DNA from: Lineus longissimus
Taxonomy: Eukaryota; Nemertea; Pilidiophora; Heteronemertea; Lineidae
Length of the DNA stretch: 64,000 nucleotides
Assembly: GCF_910592395.1 (NCBI RefSeq)
Contig: NC_088318.1
Location: forward strand, 8,866,349 to 8,930,348
Reading direction: 5' to 3'
Part shown: piece after piece, positions 11,505 through 22,954 of the stretch
How positions within the stretch are numbered: position 1 is the stretch's first letter
Layout: every line of letters starts with the position of its first letter
Notes under the pieces: generated by a model
The model's database searches: none
The model's input: the letters and a program-made list of their open reading frames with translations, nothing else
What the model was told of the DNA's origin: nothing
Made by a program: the position numbers and the translations under genes

Positions 11505-12380
11505 GTTATGCCCCCGCCAATGCGTAAAGCATTGCGGAGGCATTATGTTTTACCGATGTCCGTCAGGCATCAGGCATCTGTAAACTTTTCGTTTCTGGTC
11601 ATTTTTAAGGAGAACGCTTTTAGCGATAACCACGAAACATTTTTTGTGGGTTGACCTTTACTAAAGGAAGGTTTCTTTTGAAAACGGGCTTGTTGTGATT
11701 CTCGTTAAGGCCTCCAGGGTGGCGTGCTGGAAATTGGTTTCCGTCAATTTCGAGGAGAACTGTTTGTCCGATCAAATTCATTTTTGGTATGTACGTTGGG
11801 GGTGTCTAGAGGAAGGTTCCTTTCGAAAACAGGCTCATCCTGATTGTCAATATGGCCACCTGGGCAGCATGCTTGAAATCGGTTTCCGTCAATTTTGAGG
11901 AGAACCGTTCGTCCGATCAAATTAATTTTTGGTATGTACGTTGGGGGTGACTAGAGGAAGGTTCCTTTCGAAAACAGGCTCGTTCCGATTGTCAATATGG
12001 CAACCAGGGCGGTATGCTTGAAATCAGTTTCCGTCAATTTCGAGGAGAACCGTTCGTCCGATCAAATTGTTTTTCGGTATGTACGTTGGGGGTGACTAGA
12101 GGAAGGTTCCTTTTGAAAACAGGCTCATTCGGATTGTCAATATGGCCACCAGGGCGGCGTGCTTGAAATCGGTGTCCGTCAATTGCGAGGAGAACCATTT
12201 TTCTGATCAAATTCATTTTTATCCCCCCGCCAATTCATAATGCATTGCCGAGGCATTATGTTTTACCGATGTCTGTTCGTCCCGTCTCTGCGTCGGGCCG
12301 TCTGTGCATCCATTTGCCGTCTGTAAACTTTTCGTTTCCGCTCATTTTAACGAGAACGCTTTGAGTAATAACCATGTAAC
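11505..12380 (+). repeat. Tandem array of ~143 bp units flanked by two related border motifs
   Basis: About four units run from 11666 to 12215. Each contains 'gaggaaggttcctttcgaaaac', 'caatatggccaccagggcgg' and 'gaggagaaccgttcgtccga' with minor changes. Related borders (cccccgcc...gcattgc.gaggcattatgttttaccgatgt) lie at 11511 and 12224. The open frames here are by-products of the repeat. Confidence 0.85.
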
Positions 12381-12389
12381 TTTTTATGT

Positions 12390-13200
12390 GGGTAGAAAAA
12401 GATAACATGTACAGCGGGCATTACTGACCAATAACTCTTTCACGATGTCAACTAAACCCAGTCAGCTATGACTCCAGCTGCCCGGTTGTCTGAAAAACAC
12501 TTCACTTTCCTAATACACCAACTCAATGTGCTCACACGGGCATATGCCACGCCTTGCGTTGCTATTGTTTTAGTAGTTACAGACTAGCTCATATTAATAT
12601 CAACACATGTGACTTGTGATATCTCCCAAAATACCAGACTGATTTCAATGTGGTTTGGACAGGGTTTCCACACAAATCTTATTGTCTATATGAACATTCT
12701 AATCTGAATGAAATGCGTCATTGTTGTCACTATGTAATCAACCATTTGAAAAAGGTCCACAAAATAACTTTCTTTTTTCAGGAAAAATTCCACTAAAAAA
12801 CCAATAGTGTTGTAGTGCAGCAATCTGGGGTGTTTTCATGTTGATATCATATCTTGATTTCGAGCTATCCTGCTTTTTCTGCAGAAACTAGCATATACCC
12901 GTGGCGAGGGCTGTTTGAGGTATTAAAATCGGATTGTGTGGGTGCTGGTATGTTGTGGGTTTGGTGTAAATGGGGTGCTGGTTTGTGAGTAAAATCTCCG
13001 GGCATTATCTATATTTACGTCAATGGCGACAGTGGTATATTGATATTGATAGATGATATGTTACTCAGAGTCATAAAATTTCCACTGTTTTTCTGTGTAA
13101 AATGTCTCCAGTGTTGTTGTTGTTGCTAACAGTAAACTATGATGCGGCCTTACTGGAATCCCCTACTTACTTATACTTCTAACAACAACAACACACAACT
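12390..13200. other. Unassigned region
   Basis: No gene or clear repeat. TGTTGTTGTTG near 13115 and AACAACAACAAC near 13185 are complementary and may be part of an inverted structure with the region downstream. Confidence 0.35.
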
Positions 13201-13217
13201 ACTGCAACTACCAACTG

Positions 13218-13252
13218 GAAGACATTTTTTCCTGCACCTTAGAGGCATAGTC
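13218..13252 (-). repeat. Inverted copy of the 14.3-14.6 kb repeat core
   Basis: The reverse complement of this segment (actatgcctctaaggtgcag followed by gaaaaaatg) matches the starts of the repeat units at about 14307, 14360 and 14600. It may be the other arm of a larger inverted-repeat element spanning 13.2-14.4 kb. Confidence 0.6.
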
Positions 13253-14279
13253 GATTAATATTCATACTAATTAATATTCATGACGTCATTCTCAATTTTC
13301 ATTGGTTCTTCCAAATAAGGCTCGACGAATGAGCATCGATGATAAGTCTTCCGGCAACAAAAACACGTGCTTAGCGCAATGACAGTTCAGAAACATTTAG
13401 TACAGGGTAAACCATAATGAATGTAACAAAATGAATGTTTTGGATTGTATATTATGGTCCGTATATCATGGTCCATTGGTCCAGGGCCATGATGAGGGGG
13501 GGGCACACCCCTCTTTTCCCAAATCTGCATGGAAAACATGAGGTCGCAGGGAGGAGGGGGGGGGCAGTTCTCAGCCCACACTATTATTACAGGGCTTTGT
13601 ACAGCCCTTCGAGTATAATACACGGGGGGGGGGGGGGCTGGTGATGCGAGTGGCGATGTGATGATCAATTCTGTTCTGGATGTACAAATAATTGCAAAAC
13701 TTGCCCTTTCAATTAGTTGAACAGGACGTCATCATAGGTTACATGTTGCCAGTAGGCATAATGTGGAAGAGAAGTGATATAAAAAAAGTATGTAGCCTAG
13801 GCCTGCCCTAGGCCTAGCCTAGCTAGTATATAGCCTAAACATGAGATTTTCTCCGCTAGGCCTACATGTAGCCTACCTATCTGGCTGTAACATGCACATC
13901 ATCATGACAATTGTCATAGCCAGCCTCCCTACACTGCATGTAAGTAGTCATCATACATACAGATGTCACACAGGACCACAGGCATGTACATCATGTACAC
14001 GGTCTATACTACATACCTTTCTGACTTGTATGTTGGCCGAAATGATGGTCTAGTGCTTCGTGCCACTAACTGAACTTGCATGCATTGGCAATTTCATACG
14101 ACCGTATGACCTCCTTCATTCGATCTTTATCTTTAGAATACTCATGAACTTGAATAAGACCATGATATAAAGAAATATCATGATCCCAATAGGCCTGCCA
14201 CTGAGGCTGAATGACAGGCTCTTCCGCCATTTTGAACTCCCGCGAAAAATGTGACAGATAAACAGTGCCACGTGTGTAT

Positions 14280-14940
14280 CTATTTTTATAACTATGTCAC
14301 GTGACTATGCCTCTTAGGTGCAGGAAAAAATGCCTACCCATTTTTATAACTATGTCACGTGACTATGCCTCTAAGGTGCAGGAAAAAATGCCTACCCTGA
14401 TCATGAAAACTGGACTACAAAATGCATGATATTGTCGCAATGACTTTGAGTACTTTATTCAAAGTACTCAAACATACCTATTAACCTCCCTTGTGTAAAA
14501 CTACATATTGTTAGTTGATAATGGATGTCAGTAGAGGTAAAACCAGGCTTATTAAGGCATTCAACGCTAAGTGCAACTCGTCAATAGTGATGTCAGGTGA
14601 CTATGCCTCTAAGGTGCAGGAAAAAATGCCTACCGTGATCATGAAAACTGGACTACAAAATGCACGATATTGGGTGATATGAATAAAGTCTAGCAATTGC
14701 TTTTACTTCAGTTTTGTTCAGAAAGGCCCAGTGTAAATGTACATGGAGTTTTAGATAAAAGCATTTGCTAGTCTTTATTCATATCACCCATTGTCGCAAT
14801 GACTTTATTCAAAGTACTCAAACATACCTATTAACCTCACTTGTGTAAAACTACATCATGTCAGTTGATAATGGATGACAGTAGAGGTAAAACCAGGCTT
14901 ATTAAGGCGTTCAATGCTAAGTGCAATTCGTCAATTATAA
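14280..14940 (+). repeat. Tandem duplication, ~240 bp units, with a partial third copy
   Basis: Unit 1 (about 14345-14590) and unit 2 (about 14590-14935, enlarged by a MITE) share the order 'gactatgcctctaaggtgca', 'gatcatgaaaactggactac', 'caaagtactcaaacatacct', 'aaaccaggcttattaaggc', 'ctaagtgcaa'. A partial copy precedes them at 14280-14340. The units differ by a small number of substitutions and an 8 bp indel. Confidence 0.88.
14672..14789. mobile_element. 118 bp palindromic MITE with 3 bp ATT duplication
   Basis: The ends GGGTGATATGAATAAAG and its complement begin ~34 bp arms that differ at a few positions. The sequence is flanked by ATT at 14669-14671 and 14790-14792. The sister unit at about 14436 reads straight through gatattgtcg, giving the empty site and proving both the insertion and the 3 bp target duplication. 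It contains no coding capacity. A 3 bp duplication is seen with Harbinger-type and some other DNA transposons. Confidence 0.9.
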
Positions 14941-15689
14941 TAGTAGATGTCAACATGCAATAGATACTATTTCTATTGACCTTTGAAATCTCCCCCAAAA
15001 CTTTCACCACCTCAACGTTATACATGTATAGGGTCCTGTGTTAACCAGTAAAGTTTTAATAGGTTATTCTTTTTAGTATTCCAATTATTGCACAACAATA
15101 TTCAAATCTCATTCAATGAAGTAGGGACTGAATTATCCCACTCATGGGCATACCTTTTTTAGGGTATTTGATACCGTAATGTAACTTGACATGTCAGTTA
15201 TTACACTCCTACAGCTGTTGAATAGATGTGTTTTAGCAAGAATCACAAAGAATATTCTTTGTTAAATCTTGTTGGTAGTGTCTTTGGAAGTCTTTGTAGT
15301 CTTTGGAAATAATTGTGTGTAACCAGTTCCTTGGGGGAGTAGCCATGTTCTGACCTTACAGTCTAGTGGGACAGTTTTAGAAGTCACCACAAATATGAAT
15401 TGGGTTGATTTTCAAACAGAAAAAGTATGTTATTTCAGAACCAGTGTAAGATATCAACATGAAAACACACCAGGCAGTCTTATTTTTGGACCTTTTGTAA
15501 ATCGACGATTACATAATGAAGACAATAATGCACATCATTGTAATCCTCATGATCATACAGACACCAACATTCGCGACAACCCTGTGCAAACCTCATTGAA
15601 AACTGTTGAATAGTTAAGAATATATCATGAGTTGTAGGTGTTGATATTAATATGAGGTAGACTGTACTCCAAGAAAGGATTCATCACAT
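14941..15689. other. Unassigned region
   Basis: An open frame of 72 codons at 15395-15613 has no recognisable motif. No other structure was seen. Confidence 0.35.
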
Positions 15690-16049
15690 GTCATACAGAT
15701 TTTGATTTTACCTGCACTTTTCAAGGTCACAGAGGTCAAAGCGCATAAATTGGTTGTTCTGCCTTAACTATGGCACGTTTCTTAACTGCAGTGACCAATG
15801 ATCTCACATTTAGTACACATTTACGGTACCCTATTGTCAGATGATCCCGGGGACTGATTCATCCCTGGGCCACCAGGGAGCCGAATCTGAATACCTTTAA
15901 AATGCAATTTTATTGCTGAACTACTTGCCCACCAATCTGATATCATGGGTACATCTAACCACCACGGTATGATATGTCACATCGGATTTTAAATTGATCT
16001 ACTTTTCAAGGTCGCAGATATTAAATGGCATAACATTTTCATTTGGCTA
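15690..16049 (+). repeat. ~302 bp repeat copy, interrupted by the mariner-like element
   Basis: The words 'actatggcacgtttcttaac', 'tggtacac/agtacac', 'ccaccagggagccga' and 'aaggtcgcag' occur in the same order as in the 50.3-51.9 kb units. Sequence after the mariner-like element (from 18343, 'gattcttaacc') appears to resume the next unit. Confidence 0.65.
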
Positions 16050-16051
16050 TA

Positions 16052-16400
16052 CAGGGTGTATCAGAAAAAATTAGACTGTCGAAAAAATCATCATAAAATG
16101 AACATAGGGAGGAGTTTTGAAAAACTGGCTACAACCCTTTGTAGAAGGTATGATTCTGCATCGTATTATACCAGTGTCATCGTTAACACTTTACGTTCCA
16201 ATGAGCATGGACAATTTGAAAAATTAAAGTCCTTTGCGCACGGGAATGTGAGGGTTAAAATTGGATGTGTCAAAGTGAATGAAAAATTTAGATGGAGTTT
16301 TACTCGCATGCCAAAGCGTTTTTTAAATAATTAACCCTTTCACCCTCTAATCCTGAAACAAAACTATCTCATTTCTGAGTGTAGATCTTCATCAAGGGGT
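16052..16400 (+). repeat. Left long TIR of mariner-like element
   Basis: About 349 bp, the inverted counterpart of 17986-18340. The inner edge is 'tcttcatcaaggggt'. Confidence 0.92.
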
Positions 16401-16591
16401 TAACGCAATGGCATGAAGTGGTCGTGACCATAAGAACCATAAGTCCTATCTTGTCAATTTCATATTTTCTTCAAATAGCTACCTTATGTTGGTTAGATAA
16501 TAGGCCTAACGTAATTCCTGGCCATAAATCTGTGAGCATCTGTGCATTTTGTCCTCACTGTTTGGCTTGTGTCCTGTGGTATGGATGCAAA

Positions 16592-17725
16592 ATGGTCAGG
16601 CCACAGTACACCCCTCATCAGAGGTCTTTTCTGGTTACTGAATATCTCCAAACCAAAAGTGTCCCTACTGTTCTTGAGCGGTGCCAACGTCAATTTCCAA
16701 ATGTGAGAGTTCCAAGTCATGCCACTGTCTTCAACAACGTCAATAAGTACCGTACTTCTGGAACCAGCCACAATCTCAACAAAGGGAGGTCGGGTCGACG
16801 AAGGACGGCACGTACTCCAGCCAACATTGAAGCAGTGAGGACCCTCCTCGACGAACACCATGTCGGACAAGAGAGAGAGGAGACCATCAGCTGCAGAAGG
16901 AACGGTCTTGGCATGTCGTCAACCACACTCAATCGTATCACGCGCCTTGACCTGCGATTCCACCCGTACCAAATGATTAAGAGGCATCAACTTCTTCCGG
17001 GCGATTTGGCACGTCGCCCACGATTCTGCCAGTGGTTGCTTGGACAGCGGCAACGTTTCCTCGATGACTTTATCATCGGAGATGAGTCTGGCTTCACCAT
17101 GAATGCTTTTGTGAACAGCCATAAGGTAAGGGAATATCGCCCGAGGGGAGAGCAGCCACTTGATTTTGCATACGAGCGCAATGACGCCCGGCACAAGGTA
17201 ACGGTCTGGATTGGCTTAGTCGGCAACGGAGCCATCGTCGGACCTTTCTTCTTTCGCCAAAACCTGAATGGCGAGGACTACCTCCAAATGATCAATGAAC
17301 GTGTGGTTCCCGCTATCAACAGAATGCACAGGTTTAGGCCACAAGGAAGGGATGCCATCGAATTCCGGCGCGCTTGGTGGGCGCAGGATGGCGCGCCACC
17401 CCACAGACGGAGGGTTGTTACCGAGCGGCTGACAGAACTGTTCGGAGACAGAGTTGTTGCGTTGAACAGACCAGTGGAATGGCCTCCGCGGTCTCCCGAC
17501 CTTACACCACTCGACTACTTCCTGTGGGGCCACCTTAAATCAAAGGTTTATGTCACACCCCCTGCCAACCTGGATGATCTTGAGAGAAGGATCACAGCCG
17601 AAGTTGAGATCTTAAGGGAAGACGGAGGGAGCGGTGATAAGGCGTGCTGTTGGGCACATGTTGCGAAGGGCACAAATCTGCGTTCAAAGAAACGGTGCCC
17701 ACGTGGAGGACTAAGGAACTTTTGA
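16592..17725 (+). CDS. Mariner-superfamily transposase (DD41D-like), frameshifted near the C-terminus
   Basis: The preferred start is the Met at 16592 (MVRPQYTPHQRS); the open frame extends upstream to 16418 but the added part lacks family features. N-terminal helix-turn-helix segments come first. The catalytic core follows with IIGDESGF (first Asp), WAQDGAPPH (second Asp) and RSPDLTPLDYFLWG (third Asp). Forty-one residues separate the second and third Asp, so I call it DD41D, as in rosa-like transposases; that assignment is from memory. Near 17630 one surplus base (or two missing) moves the last ~28 codons out of frame. The other frame encodes the usual tail (MLRRAQICVQRNG) and stops at 17712-17714. 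As it stands, the protein ends in an unrelated tail at 17725. Otherwise the gene is intact and intronless. Confidence 0.88.
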   Translation: MVRPQYTPHQRSFLVTEYLQTKSVPTVLERCQRQFPNVRVPSHATVFNNVNKYRTSGTSHNLNKGRSGRRRTARTPANIEAVRTLLDEHHVGQEREETISCRRNGLGMSSTTLNRITRLDLRFHPYQMIKRHQLLPGDLARRPRFCQWLLGQRQRFLDDFIIGDESGFTMNAFVNSHKVREYRPRGEQPLDFAYERNDARHKVTVWIGLVGNGAIVGPFFFRQNLNGEDYLQMINERVVPAINRMHRFRPQGRDAIEFRRAWWAQDGAPPHRRRVVTERLTELFGDRVVALNRPVEWPPRSPDLTPLDYFLWGHLKSKVYVTPPANLDDLERRITAEVEILREDGGSGDKACCWAHVAKGTNLRSKKRCPRGGLRNF

Positions 17726-17985
17726 TTGTCCCATTGCACCATGACAGGAAATTCCAGAAAGTACGAGAACTTTGTAAGGAGAATTGTGTGATTTGACAGT
17801 TTAATTCATTGTACATTTACATGTACATGTACATTGTGAATGCTTTGTTAAAAATGCCAATGGGCTACTGTACAATTAGGTTATTTTTTCTTTTAAGTAA
17901 TCTTCCTCAGCCGAACAATGACGGTGTACGCTTACATTCATGTAAACCTTACAGTCAGTACATGTAAAACAGTTTAAGTTTCTTG

Positions 17986-18340
17986 ACCCCTTGATGAAGA
18001 TCTACACTCAGAAATGAGATAGTTTTGTTTCAGGATTAGAGGGTGAAAGGGTTAATTATTTCAAAAACGCTTTGGCACGCGAGTACAACTCTATCTAAAT
18101 TTTTCATTCACTTTGACACATCCAATTTTAACCCTCACATTCCCGTGCGCAAAGGACTTTAATTTTCAAAATTCAAACTGTCCATGCTCATTGTAACGTA
18201 AAGTGTTAACGATGACACTGGTATAATTCGATGCAAAATCACACCCTCTACAAAGGGGTGTAGCCAGTTTTTCGAAACTCCTCCCTATGTTAATTTTATG
18301 ATGATTTTTTCGACAGTCTAATTTTTTCTGATACACCCTG
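17986..18340 (-). repeat. Right long TIR of mariner-like element
   Basis: About 355 bp, the inverted counterpart of 16052-16400. Small indels and substitutions suggest the insertion is not recent. Confidence 0.92.
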
Positions 18341-18344
18341 TATA

Positions 18345-19417
18345 CTAAACATGATTCTTAACCATCATGATTTGCAATTTGTCTACTAAATAACTTTACT
18401 CTGAGCACAATGGCCCCTGGCATTTGATTGATCATTTCGCACAACACCCGCACCCACTAAGCCAAATTCACCTTCATCATCTGTGGGCTGAGGGGTCATG
18501 ATCATGTTGCACTGCAACTTTTCGTGTGTATTTGTGAACAATGATATAGTGCAATGGATTTATACTTTTTCTGCTTAATTTGAATTTCATGGCACATCTG
18601 GGTCGAATCATTGTGATAATTTTTCATGTCCATCACCTCATCTGCCAAGTCTGAATAAATTATCCAGTTGATCACAAAGGACCATTCGGTTTTGCTGGAG
18701 TACCGGACAATCCTACACCTTGAAAATTCTGTCTGGTTTCGAAGGTCAGATAAAGAGAACCAATGTCAAAGAAATTGAACTAGTAGTGCGGATGTAGCAT
18801 TTTCGGATAAACTACCATAAAATCATATTTCCTACCAGGAAATGGAAAAACCTACACCCTTTGAGGATCCAGCTACCATTCCTAAGCGGTCAGTTTGGAT
18901 TTGTCCTGGACTTTCTATGCCACATTCTAAGATTAGTCCAAGACCGTTAAAAGAATTTGATGTAATTCTCTCAGTACTCTTGCAATGAGTGTTCATGTAC
19001 GCAAAATTGAATGTGTTGATTTTGTAACAGAGGTTTTTCTTTTTCAGATTTCTTGCTCCTCATCACATTGACCTCAAGTGTGCTCGTCATATCGGAAATT
19101 CGAAAGTTGATTGAAAGAACTTTAGAAAAACGTCACAACTTGCAATTAGGAAGTACTTATCATTATGACAGGGACCATAACCAGTATGTCTGACATTCCT
19201 GCTTTGATATGTTTTTGTGAGTTGTTGCCGCATTTGTATGCCGATGGTATTTGAAATGAGCAATTACAGTAATAAGTAGCACAGTGGTAGTTGGGTGTGC
19301 TGCAAGCACCTTACAAGATGTAGTCTAATGATGAAACGGACCTTTCATAAATTCTTGGAGTCTGGAGTCTGGTCCCTTTTCTAGGCATATGTGCATTATG
19401 AAGTGACTGCAACCACT
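18345..19417. other. Unassigned region
   Basis: AT-rich DNA without recognisable genes or repeats, apart from possible continuation of the 302 bp repeat at its left edge. Confidence 0.35.
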
Positions 19418-19923
19418 GAATTTCACTCTGGAGAATGAGTTCTGCGATTGCCGAGCATCTACCATCTGACCTAGCAGACTACCCTCGATAGTGCTTCTTG
19501 AGGCCTGGGAGAATGGCTGCCTCTAAAGAAAAACATCCAAAATTTGTGCTCGTTCGTAAATATTTTAAAATGAACTGGATCCATTTGGTAACCTGGACAA
19601 TATGTCATCATATGCACATAATTTCGATGTAAATCGACCCGCGGGTTACTCTGTGGTGCTCGCACAAAATCAACATGCATAATTTGCAGGTTGTTTGCTT
19701 TCCATAGGACAAACCAGCAGTTCATTTTTTCTCTATATTTGATGCAAATCATGCTTAAAGAACCTTATGACCAGATAAACACAACAATATTTCGTTGAAA
19801 GACCCAACAACACAGTTCTTCAAACTTTATGAAATAACATTTCTTTTCCCAGGCAAGCTCGGCAAACTGGAAGGCCTGATAAGATGCTCGGCAATGTGGG
19901 GAATTCATTCTCCAGGGTGAATT
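19418..19923. repeat. Imperfect 42 bp inverted repeat enclosing ~420 bp
   Basis: 19418-19459 (containing tctggagaatgag and attgccgagcatc) is the approximate reverse complement of 19883-19923. The enclosed DNA has short minus-strand open frames without motifs. It could be a non-autonomous DNA element; no clear target duplication was found. Confidence 0.55.
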
Positions 19924-20384
19924 TACAAGGGATGTTTCTATCAACCCTAACCAAGACAGGGTCCACAATAGCACAATATACAGGGTCATAAAACACAGCA
20001 ACAAGATTGATGATGACTTTTAGCGCACTGTTTTTGATTCATGAATGGTGTTGCATCATCAGTCAATGCTTGTGTTGCAGCGCCCCTAGAAGATGCTTTG
20101 GTAATTAAATCCTGCAGGAATGCAACACAGGAGAAACTTTTTTTGTGATGCAAGCTAAACCGTCAATAACGAGTGTAGATATTTTGCCAGTCACTAGTCA
20201 CCAGTCACCAGTCGCCAGTCATTGTAAAAAGTATACGTTGGCCTTTTAGGTATATGGCATATTTGAAGAATTTTGAAGTTTTTGATAAAGCATATAGGGA
20301 ATAAACGTGATCCTTAATGTAGGCCTGTAGCTAGCAATTATATTAATCAGATTAGACTTGGAAGCACACATAGAGTATGATATG

Positions 20385-20480
20385 CACTGGGCTAAAAAGG
20401 CCTGCCCAATGCGGAGGGTTCCACGAATACGGTGTGGGTCGGTGTGTCAGCCCGCAACGGACGAGGTCGGTGATCCTTTA
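20385..20480 (+). repeat. Dispersed repeat, inverted copy at about 48.48-48.57 kb
   Basis: The segment 'caatgcggagggttccac', 'acggtgtgggtcggtg' and 'cgaggtcggtgatc' is matched on the opposite strand at 48480-48575 with about 85 percent identity by eye. Nature unknown. Confidence 0.75.
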
Positions 20481-20619
20481 TGGTAAGTGTGTCTTTCTGA
20501 CGCCTTTCACTATGGTGACCCGATACCAGCTAAATATGGATTATAACACCTGCTACACATGCAGTGTTCGCTCAAAACTAATCCCGATTGGCTACATGTA
20601 TGCCTCCTCATTGTAGTTG

Positions 20620-21448
20620 AACTACATAGTATTTAAAGCCTACAGCTTAATTACATTCTGTAATGATTTTCATGCGAGACCGTTCAAGTTTGGAGTATGC
20701 AACGATGTACTTTTTTATTCATCATACTTCCCGAATAATCATTATTTACATGCGATCATCCTGTTTCACGTTCTGCGGTAAAATGTTTGATACAGCGAAA
20801 CGTTTAACAGCATCTTGAAAGATGTTTTCCCACATTTAAAGGCTTTCTTCTGTACCAGCATAAAATCTAAGTTGAGATCTCGTTGCCACTGACATAACAA
20901 TAACTTTACACTCAGACAATTATAGCCAGTGTAGAAGTATAAATGTCCCCCCGGAAAATTTTCCGGCCCTCCGTCGTGTCCATTGCCCTTTTGTATTAAC
21001 GGATTATGGCAAATGACCGTCATATGACCGTCGGTGCATAATGGAATCATTTGCTCCCCGGAAATTCTTTTCTAAGGACATTTCAGACTTCTACACCGGT
21101 GCACGTATTTCTTCCCAAGCGTCCCCAAGCCAAGAAAAATATCTGTCTGAATATGTGGACGTGATTGTTATCATGACTACCGGTAGCCAGCACTACTCGT
21201 ATGTTTGATCCACACTTTTTACCTGCAGAACTCCTGGCGGCTCTACCAAACTCCAATTACACTGTCTGCTGGTTTATAATTTTTTGCCCTTCAGGCATAC
21301 ATTTGCTGTGTAGACAGGTGATATTCAAAGACATATTTGGTGGCATATACTCATTCCTCATATCGGTCAGTATACTCATTATTACCACAAAAAATCCCTT
21401 ACTATCAACTGACTTCATTCTTAAAATAAAATTATTGCGAAAAAACAC
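20620..21448. other. Unassigned region left of the DIRS element
   Basis: No gene or repeat recognised. Confidence 0.35.
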
Positions 21449-21628
21449 ATTTTATGTCGTTCATACTCTACCCAGGTCAGACTTTTGCATGTGTACTCCA
21501 TTCGGACACACCCGAGGAAGAAATAATCTATTTATAATAGAAATCTCTTAGCTAGTTCGCTTAGCTACACCTAGGCGGCGCCCCTATACAGCCTCTGCCT
21601 CGTATGAGCCGCCATCACCAGTACTTTT
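21449..21628 (+). repeat. Left inverted terminal repeat of DIRS element
   Basis: The segments 'acttttgcatgtgtactcca', 'ttcggacacacccgagg' and 'ctaggcggcgcccctataca' occur inverted at 41591-41827. Confidence 0.9.
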
Positions 21629-22954
21629 TCCTCGGCCCACTGTAACACACTGTATTGAGTTTTCTGACGTCGTTTTCGCCCAATTTTGGCTGATTCCACG
21701 CTAAAGAAGGACACCCCGGGACACCTTCAGGAGGCTTATTTATTCTAGGAGACGGGTGAGATCGTTCTTTTGCAATCCCCCCTCGATTTCTACTGTTGGA
21801 GCGTGCTTTTTCTGCCGTTCCCAAGAAATTTTTTCTCCGTTCTCCCGGGCTGTGGGTCACGTGACCCGTTCGTTTTTTTAACTTTAGTGGTTTTTTCCGA
21901 TAGAAAATCGGCATAATGGTATCTTTATTGCCGTCTTTTCTCTCTTCTCTGGGTGTTCCACCCTTTGTTTTGGACCTCCTGCCCTTCAGGGCGGATTTTC
22001 GAGGTCCTTTTACGGGTGTATCGGGGATTCATAGTCCTCGGCCCGGTTCTTCCCCCTGTCGGGGTGCGGGTAGTTGGACCCTTCCGCCCCCGGGATGCCT
22101 TCCTCTTCTCCCGGCACTGCCGGCAAGAAGACGAAGAAGGTGAGGAGAGGGGCGCGACCCTCGAAGGGAAGGGGGTCTTTGACCCTCTCTCCCTCGCCCT
22201 CCTCACGGTCCCCGCTAAGCGGTGAGGTCCACGGGGCTCTGGGGGAGTTTCGACCCCTACCGACCCCTCCCCCAGGCCGGGCACCCCTCTTTTGGGGGTG
22301 TGCCCCCTGGGGAGGCCTTGGGTTTGAGTGTTGGTGACCCTGGTTCAGGGACACTCCCCAGGGCTAGACCTGCCCCCTTTCCAGGGGGCACGGCCCCGGT
22401 TGGGACTCTGGACATTTTACGTCCCGATCCCCCGCCGACGCCCCCACCTGTCATGGGTTGGTGAGCAGCGTCGTCACCGGTGAGCCGCCTGTTTCAGGCA
22501 TGCTTGCCGGCGGCGACTGGCACTGCCAGCGCCACAGTTGAGTCCACAAGGATCCGCCACCCCTTCGCTTTAGGGCGGGCTCCTCCGTCCGACCCTCACT
22601 CTGTGAGTTGGTCGTCTCTTCGGACGCCCCCTGGCTGGGCAAGACCGGGTTTCACCTTCCCGTCTTTGCCGCCGTTCACCGCACCCGGAGGTGTCCTGCC
22701 CGGTGTGGGCAGGGGGTTGGTGATCGACCACTAGTCACGGGCGAGGGGCCCTGGTGCCCCCCCCCCCCCCCCCGTTATGGGTGCCGTCAGACCGTCGGTT
22801 TCCCCGGTCCGACCCCACCCTGCTCTGTCGGGTATGTCGGGGTTGACGGGTGTGGCTGCCGATCAGGCATGCCCCCTTCCCCCCTCCTGTGTCTGCCCCA
22901 CGGGAGTCCAATTTGAGCTCTTAGCCTCAGCCTCTTGCTTCCTCTCTCACGGAG

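Larger units (their letters stand above)
16052..18340 (+). mobile_element. Mariner-superfamily transposon with ~350 bp TIRs
   Basis: Both ends read CAGGGTGTATCAGAAAAAA and its complement. The inverted repeats extend over 16052-16400 and 17986-18340 with scattered mismatches. TA (within a TATA) flanks both sides. One transposase gene lies between. TIRs this long are unusual for classical mariners (about 30 bp) but occur in some related families. Confidence 0.93.

Noticed and set aside
15395-15613. 72-codon open frame as a gene
   Set aside because: No motif, no splice or polyadenylation context.
21916-22734. Several overlapping open frames on both strands
   Set aside because: GC-rich DIRS leader sequence; no family motif and no consistent frame, so not called as genes.
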